Shown here in pieces: positions 59,499-64,000 of a stretch of DNA of 64,000 nt; position 1 is the stretch's first letter, and each line of letters begins with the position of its first letter. The DNA comes from Pirellulaceae bacterium. Lineage in GTDB: Bacteria; Planctomycetota; Planctomycetia; Pirellulales; Pirellulaceae. The DNA lies in NCBI GenBank assembly GCA_020852965.1, contig JADYZV010000018.1, positions 1 through 64,000 on the forward strand, read 5' to 3'. The notes beneath the pieces were generated by a model that saw nothing but the letters and a program-made list of their open reading frames with translations, ran no database searches and was not told the DNA's origin. The translations under genes were made by a program, and so were the position numbers.

Positions 59499-61457
59499 AT
59501 GAGTGGGCCAGGCGACGGGAATATCGATACAGTCATGGTGGAACAGCGGCGTTTTCCCCCCAGCGCTGAATTCTCCTCCCGGGCCAACATCAAGAGCTTC
59601 GACGAATACCAGCAGTTGTTCGATCGCGCAGCCGCCGATCCCGCAGCTTTCTGGGCGGCCGAGGCTAGGGAACATCTGCACTGGTTCGAGCCATTCACGC
59701 AGACGCTCGAGTGGAATTGTCCCGACGTCAAATGGTTTGTAGGTGGCAAGACCAACGCGAGCTACAATTGCCTCGACAAACAAATCGCAGCGGGGCATGG
59801 CGACCGCGCGGCGATCATTTGGGAAGGTGAGCCCGGCGACTCTCGCACGCTCAGCTATCGTGAACTGCATCGCGAGGTCTGTCACTTTGCCAACGGCCTC
59901 AAGAGCCTTGGAGTTCAAGCCGGCGATGTGGTCAGTATTTACATGCCAATGACTCCCGAGCTGGCGATTGCCATGCTGGCTTGTGCTCGTATCGGGGCTG
60001 TTCACTCGGTAATCTTTGCGGGTTTCTCTGCGGAGGCCATCGCCGATCGCAATCAGGATGCATCGGCTAAGGTCATTTTGACCAGCGACGGACTTTATCG
60101 TCGCGGTAAAGTGCTGCCGCTCAAAGAGACGGTCGACGCGGCGCTGGCCAAGAGCCCCACAGTGCAAAAATGCGTGGTCCTGCGCCGCGTCAACAATACG
60201 GCCCCCATGCAGGAGGGTCGAGATGTTTGGTGGCACGACTTGTTGGCTTCGGTGGACGACGATTGCCCTGCCGAGCCGCTCGATAGCGAATCGCCATTGT
60301 TTATCTTGTACACCAGCGGGTCGACCGGTAAACCGAAGGGAATTCTTCACACCACGGCCGGTTACAATTTGTTCGCCATGCGCACCTTCCAGTGGGTCTT
60401 CGATCACCGTCAGGAGGACATCTTTTGGTGTACCGCCGACTGCGGTTGGGTCACTGGTCACAGCTACGTCGTCTACGGCCCTCTGTCGGCGGGCGCTACT
60501 GTGCTCATGTATGAAGGGGCTCCGAACTTTCCCGCCGAAGATCGCTTTTGGGAGCTGATCGAAAAGCACCGCGTGACCATTTTGTATACCGCCCCGACCG
60601 CCATTCGCGCCTTTATCAAGTGGGGCGACCAGCATGTAGATAAGCATGATCTGAGCAGCCTACGTTTGCTCGGCAGTGTCGGTGAGGGAATCAACCCCGA
60701 AGCCTGGATGTGGTATCACAAGAAGATCGGTGGCGAGCGCTGCCCGATTGTCGATACTTGGTGGCAAACAGAGACCGGCGGGATCATGATGTCCCCTCTG
60801 CCCGGTGCTATAGCTACGAAGCCGGGTAGTTGCACCAAGCCGCTGCCTGGGGTGCGACCGCGAATCGTTAGCGAAGATGGAAGCGACCTGCCTCCTGGTT
60901 CGGGCGGTATGCTGTGCATCGATCATCCCTGGCCTGGCATGTTGCGTGGAATTTGGGGCGATAAGGATCGCTATCGACAGCAGTACTGGGAGCGCGTCCC
61001 CGGAATGTACTTGACCGGAGATAATGCTCGGCAAGACGCGGATGGCTACTACTGGATCATGGGACGCATCGACGATGTGATCAACGTCTCTGGGCATCGC
61101 CTGAGCACCATTGAAGTGGAAAGCGCGCTGGTTTCTCACCCCGCTGTGGCTGAAGCGGCAGTGGTCGGCATGCCCGACGAGATCAAGGGGCAGGCTATTG
61201 CAGCGTTTGTTACCATAAAAAGCGGCGAACCCGACGAGGACTTGCGGCAACAATTGAAATTGCACGTCCGCAAAGAAATCGGTGCTCTAGCGCAACCCGA
61301 CGAAATTCGCTTTACCAATTCACTTCCCAAAACGCGCAGCGGCAAGATCATGCGGCGTTTACTCCGTGATATAGCCAGTGGCAAAGAGCAGATTGGCGAT
61401 ACCTCAACACTTGAGGACTACACGGTACTCGCTCAACTGCGTTCGGACGAAGACTAA
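59499..61457 (+). CDS. acs: Acetyl-CoA synthetase
   Basis: 652 aa from ATG 59499 with GGAG eight bases upstream. Adenylate-forming fold: [15 protein letters not shown] (about 270), [19 protein letters not shown] (about 420), [20 protein letters not shown], and the C-terminal lysine region [17 protein letters not shown] (Lys about 616), the site of acetyl-lysine regulation in Acs. Converts acetate, ATP and CoA to acetyl-CoA. TAA overlaps the next ATG by one base. Confidence 0.95.
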   Translation: MSGPGDGNIDTVMVEQRRFPPSAEFSSRANIKSFDEYQQLFDRAAADPAAFWAAEAREHLHWFEPFTQTLEWNCPDVKWFVGGKTNASYNCLDKQIAAGHGDRAAIIWEGEPGDSRTLSYRELHREVCHFANGLKSLGVQAGDVVSIYMPMTPELAIAMLACARIGAVHSVIFAGFSAEAIADRNQDASAKVILTSDGLYRRGKVLPLKETVDAALAKSPTVQKCVVLRRVNNTAPMQEGRDVWWHDLLASVDDDCPAEPLDSESPLFILYTSGSTGKPKGILHTTAGYNLFAMRTFQWVFDHRQEDIFWCTADCGWVTGHSYVVYGPLSAGATVLMYEGAPNFPAEDRFWELIEKHRVTILYTAPTAIRAFIKWGDQHVDKHDLSSLRLLGSVGEGINPEAWMWYHKKIGGERCPIVDTWWQTETGGIMMSPLPGAIATKPGSCTKPLPGVRPRIVSEDGSDLPPGSGGMLCIDHPWPGMLRGIWGDKDRYRQQYWERVPGMYLTGDNARQDADGYYWIMGRIDDVINVSGHRLSTIEVESALVSHPAVAEAAVVGMPDEIKGQAIAAFVTIKSGEPDEDLRQQLKLHVRKEIGALAQPDEIRFTNSLPKTRSGKIMRRLLRDIASGKEQIGDTSTLEDYTVLAQLRSDED

Positions 61458-63043
61458 TGACGACTCGGCAGATAGCCATCTACGACACGACCCTTCGCGA
61501 CGGCACGCAAGGCGAAGGGGTCAGTTTCTCGTTGCAAGATAAATTGAACATCTGCCAGCGTCTGGCCGAGATGGGCGTCGATTTTATCGAAGGTGGCTAC
61601 CCGCTTTCCAACGAGAAAGACGTCGCCTTTTTTGAACAAGTCCGCGAGCTCGACCTGGGAAAGAGTCTCGTGTGTGCCTTTGGCATGACGCGCCGGCGGG
61701 GTATCGCGGCCGAAGCCGATCCCGGCATGCTGGCGCTGGCCCGTGCCGCCACGCCAGTCTGCACCGTCGTTGGAAAGAGCTGGGACTTTCAAGTCACCGA
61801 GATCATCAACGCGGGGCTCGACGAGAATCTGCAAATGATCGGCGAGAGCGTCGAGTTTTTGGCTCGAAGCAGCCAGGTCGTCTACGACGCCGAGCATTTC
61901 TTCGATGGCTACAAAGCCAATCCAAATTACTCACTTTCAACGGTACTCGCCGCAGCTCAGGCAGGTGCCAAATGGCTTTCGCTGTGCGACACCAACGGCG
62001 GTTCACTCCCCTCCGAGATCCTAAAAACTGTACGGGCCGTCGCCGAAGCTACCAAGAAATACGACCTGCAATTGGCTATCCACTGCCACAACGACGGCGA
62101 CTTGGCGACCGCCAATTCGCTGGCCGCTGTGCAAGCCGGCTGCAATCAAGTGCAAGGAACCATCAACGGTATCGGCGAACGCTGCGGCAATGCCGATTTG
62201 ATCGCAGTCATCGCGAACTTGGCGCTCAAGCTCGACGGCTACCAATTGCTTGGTGGACGCTCACTCGAACAGTTGACCGAACTCTCACGCTACGTCTACG
62301 AGACCGCTAATCTGCAATTGCGCAATAGCCAACCCTTTGTCGGGCAAAGCGCATTTGCTCACAAAGGGGGCATGCACGTGCATGCTGTCAATAAAGCGGC
62401 CCACACCTACGAACATCTCGATCCCAGTTTGGTCGGCAACGAGCGTCGCATATTGGTCAGCGAGCTCTCGGGGCGATCGAACATCATCGCCCTGACCACC
62501 AAGCACAACCTGCAATCCGACCGGAAATTGATGGATCAAATCCTGGCCGAAGTAGTCAGCCAAGAAAACTGCGGCTATCAGTACGAAGCGGCTGAAGCTT
62601 CGTTCGACCTGTTGGTCAAACGCAGCGCCGGCAGTTTTACTCCACACTTTGAGACGATCAAATATCGCATTGTCTCGGGGGATCGCGATGTGCTCGGGCA
62701 TCAAGCCTTTGCCGAAGCGATCATCAAGCTACGCGTTGGTGATAGTGAGATTTTCGAAGCGGCCGAAGGGCATGGCCCTGTCAACGCGCTCGATTCGGCA
62801 TTGCGCAAATGCTTGGGGAGTGTCTTTCCCTCCCTAGAGAAGATGTACCTGGTCGATTACAAAGTGCGCGTGGTCAATGGCGAAGCTGGCACCGCCGCGC
62901 GCATCCGCGTGAACATCGAAAGCTCGGATCGAGAGCATGTCTGGCGCACGATTGGAGTCAGCGAAAATATCATCGAAGCCAGTTGGCTAGCACTCGTCGA
63001 CGCGGTCGAATACAAGCTTCTGCTCGATGAAGGACATCTGTAG
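61457..63043 (+). CDS. cimA: Citramalate synthase
   Basis: 528 aa. DRE-TIM aldolase: YDTTLRDGTQGEGVSFSLQD (about 9), VDFIEGGYP, LCDTNGG (about 178), AIHCHNDGDLATANSLA (His metal ligands, about 205), GIGERCGNADL. Then the LeuA-type regulatory domain (about 390-528). Total length and RDGTQGEG fit CimA ((R)-citramalate synthase, pyruvate + acetyl-CoA; isoleucine route) rather than 2-isopropylmalate synthase (RDGEQ). Overlaps acs by one base; acs would supply its acetyl-CoA. Confidence 0.93.
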   Translation: MTTRQIAIYDTTLRDGTQGEGVSFSLQDKLNICQRLAEMGVDFIEGGYPLSNEKDVAFFEQVRELDLGKSLVCAFGMTRRRGIAAEADPGMLALARAATPVCTVVGKSWDFQVTEIINAGLDENLQMIGESVEFLARSSQVVYDAEHFFDGYKANPNYSLSTVLAAAQAGAKWLSLCDTNGGSLPSEILKTVRAVAEATKKYDLQLAIHCHNDGDLATANSLAAVQAGCNQVQGTINGIGERCGNADLIAVIANLALKLDGYQLLGGRSLEQLTELSRYVYETANLQLRNSQPFVGQSAFAHKGGMHVHAVNKAAHTYEHLDPSLVGNERRILVSELSGRSNIIALTTKHNLQSDRKLMDQILAEVVSQENCGYQYEAAEASFDLLVKRSAGSFTPHFETIKYRIVSGDRDVLGHQAFAEAIIKLRVGDSEIFEAAEGHGPVNALDSALRKCLGSVFPSLEKMYLVDYKVRVVNGEAGTAARIRVNIESSDREHVWRTIGVSENIIEASWLALVDAVEYKLLLDEGHL

Positions 63044-63428
63044 CGAACGTAGCTCGGCGGTCCCCCGCCGAATTGGCACTTTTTGTTTAACGCCTTGCCG
63101 GATTGGCCGGTGGAGCACGAGTGATGTCTACTACGGAGTGATAGCCAGATGCGCCAACGATAGGATCAACGCGAGTCTACCGGCCAAGTAGGCGCAGGCA
63201 GGAGCGGAGTCGATTGCAATCTCACGCCAGCGCAACAGTGGGCAGAGCCAGTTGACATGTGCGGGTGGATGCCAGAGGTGGCTACCTCAGGTGCCGTCGC
63301 CTGCGCAGGCCGCGAGCGTGGGTTCGCATGTGCTATGGTGCGTCAGAGGCCCACCTGCCAATCCAATCGCCGTGTGCACCAGCTGCCTGCTCCGTCTCGG
63401 CGTTAAACAATGGCACGCAGTGCGCTTG
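63044..63428. other. Intergenic stretch, no gene seen
   Basis: About 385 bp between cimA and the convergent MFS-type gene. No convincing reading frame, repeat or hairpin with a T-tract. Confidence 0.5.
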
Positions 63429-64000
63429 CTACTTTGAGGAGGATATTGCAGCCAACCCCGCCAACGCGCCAATTACACCAATGGGCCATAGATGTCCCGG
63501 CCCACCGTTGCGAGCGATTGTGTCGATCGACCATCCGACCAGCGGAGCCACGACCAAGGTTGCCAATCGCTGCGACTGGCTCTCAATCGACAGAATGGTC
63601 GCTCCCAGGTGCGCGGCGGCGTGATCGTCAAAGCGACTGATAAGAATTGGGCGCCACACGTTCTCCAAGATGGCCAGCAGGACGAAGGCGCACACGACGA
63701 GCAACGTCCAACTCAACAAATCGCTCAGCCCGAGCACAGCGTAGAGCCCGATGCTGGCCCACCACAAGCGTTGCGAAGCTCGCGCATGGGAACCTGCTCG
63801 CGAGACCAACTTGTGCGCCGAACGACTCGCCCAGCCGCTGAGCAAAAACAGCGCGGTGTAGGTCAGCGAGATGGTTAACACCACGCCAGCACTAGCCCCG
63901 CTCCCCGCATCCAGCGATAGCTTGGCCTGCGCCACCGCAGTAACATCTGCATTCGCGTTGGAGTTGACCGAAAGCGGTTGCGAAGTCCCCAACGTCAACA
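63429..64000 (-). CDS. MFS-type transporter, C-terminal part
   Basis: Frame ends at TAG 63431-63429 and runs off the right edge. Membrane helices: AGVVLTISLTYTALFLLSGW, LWWASIGLYAVLGLSDLLSW, TLLVVCAFVLLAILENVW, ATLVVAPLVGWSIDTIA, LWPIGVIGALAGLAAISSS. The repeated loop ILISRFDDHAAAHLGATIL is typical of MFS proteins. Only the last half (about 190 aa) is in the window, so substrate cannot be inferred. The true start is outside. Confidence 0.75.
   Translation of the reverse strand, partial: LTLGTSQPLSVNSNANADVTAVAQAKLSLDAGSGASAGVVLTISLTYTALFLLSGWASRSAHKLVSRAGSHARASQRLWWASIGLYAVLGLSDLLSWTLLVVCAFVLLAILENVWRPILISRFDDHAAAHLGATILSIESQSQRLATLVVAPLVGWSIDTIARNGGPGHLWPIGVIGALAGLAAISSSK

Noticed and set aside
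59370..60647. 425-aa leftward open frame antisense to acs
   Set aside because: Overlaps a clearly conserved enzyme; open frames opposite GC-rich genes are common.
1..64000. CRISPR array
   Set aside because: No evenly spaced direct repeats with unique spacers were seen; the only tandem repeats are the microsatellite at 59276 and coding repeats.

Overview
The window looks like planctomycete (Pirellulales-type) chromosome. The right half carries a CxxCH 'putative heme-binding' propeller/HEAT protein, a secreted sulfatase, a BBP7-type outer-membrane barrel, a dockerin/cadherin-like protein with the N-terminal LEPLEARRLLAG sorting motif, and house-keeping genes (lepA, acs, cimA). The species cannot be named from sequence alone.

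Layout. 1-890: debris of earlier mobile elements (IS481-like transposase end; two integrase fragments on opposite strands). 1112-1185: tRNA-Met(CAT). Its 3' end holds a 16-17 bp core that recurs at 12098 and 29731, so two integrative elements sit in tandem: A (about 1170-12113) and B (about 12098-29747). A shorter relic of a B-like element follows (29748-29965).

Element A reads almost entirely leftward: integrase, AlpA-like HTH protein, HExxH peptidase, tape-measure protein, DnaB-type helicase, a winged-helix initiator whose gene contains iterons, and DUF2190-like and zinc-ribbon proteins. Element B carries an integrase, terminase large and probable small subunits, a RelE-type pair, a small family-A-like DNA polymerase, a ParB-like protein, three overlapping excisionase-type HTH genes, a rightward 902-aa coiled-coil tape-measure-like gene, two sigma-like factors and a second recombinase coupled to a HEPN-like gene. 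I recognise no major capsid or portal gene in either element, so they resemble satellites or decayed prophages rather than complete phages.

The most striking observation is that in both elements the attachment core lies inside the integrase reading frame. If the two ends of each element are joined at the core, as in an excised circle, the integrase frame continues without a shift into the far end and gains a C-terminal tail: 60 aa in A (534 aa total, against 474 aa integrated) and about 122 aa in B (586 aa, against 507 aa with a different end). The tails share a small helical motif. Integration would therefore remove or replace the integrase C-terminus, a built-in physical switch. Short direct repeats lie about 135 bp from the core on the integrase side in both elements and recur on the other side, like arm-type integrase sites.

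30.4-64 kb is host-type chromosome: PilT-like ATPase, sulfatase, a TacA/TacT-type toxin-antitoxin pair with an inverted-repeat operator, CocE-type hydrolase, a giant secreted GHL10-like protein, BBP7 barrel, membrane protein, shikimate-dehydrogenase-like protein, Tex-like S1 protein, a MITE-like insertion, cadherin/dockerin protein, heme-binding protein, ROK kinase, lepA, acs-cimA and the end of an MFS transporter. Coordinates, frames and repeats come from direct reading; family names come from recalled motifs and were not checked by any search.
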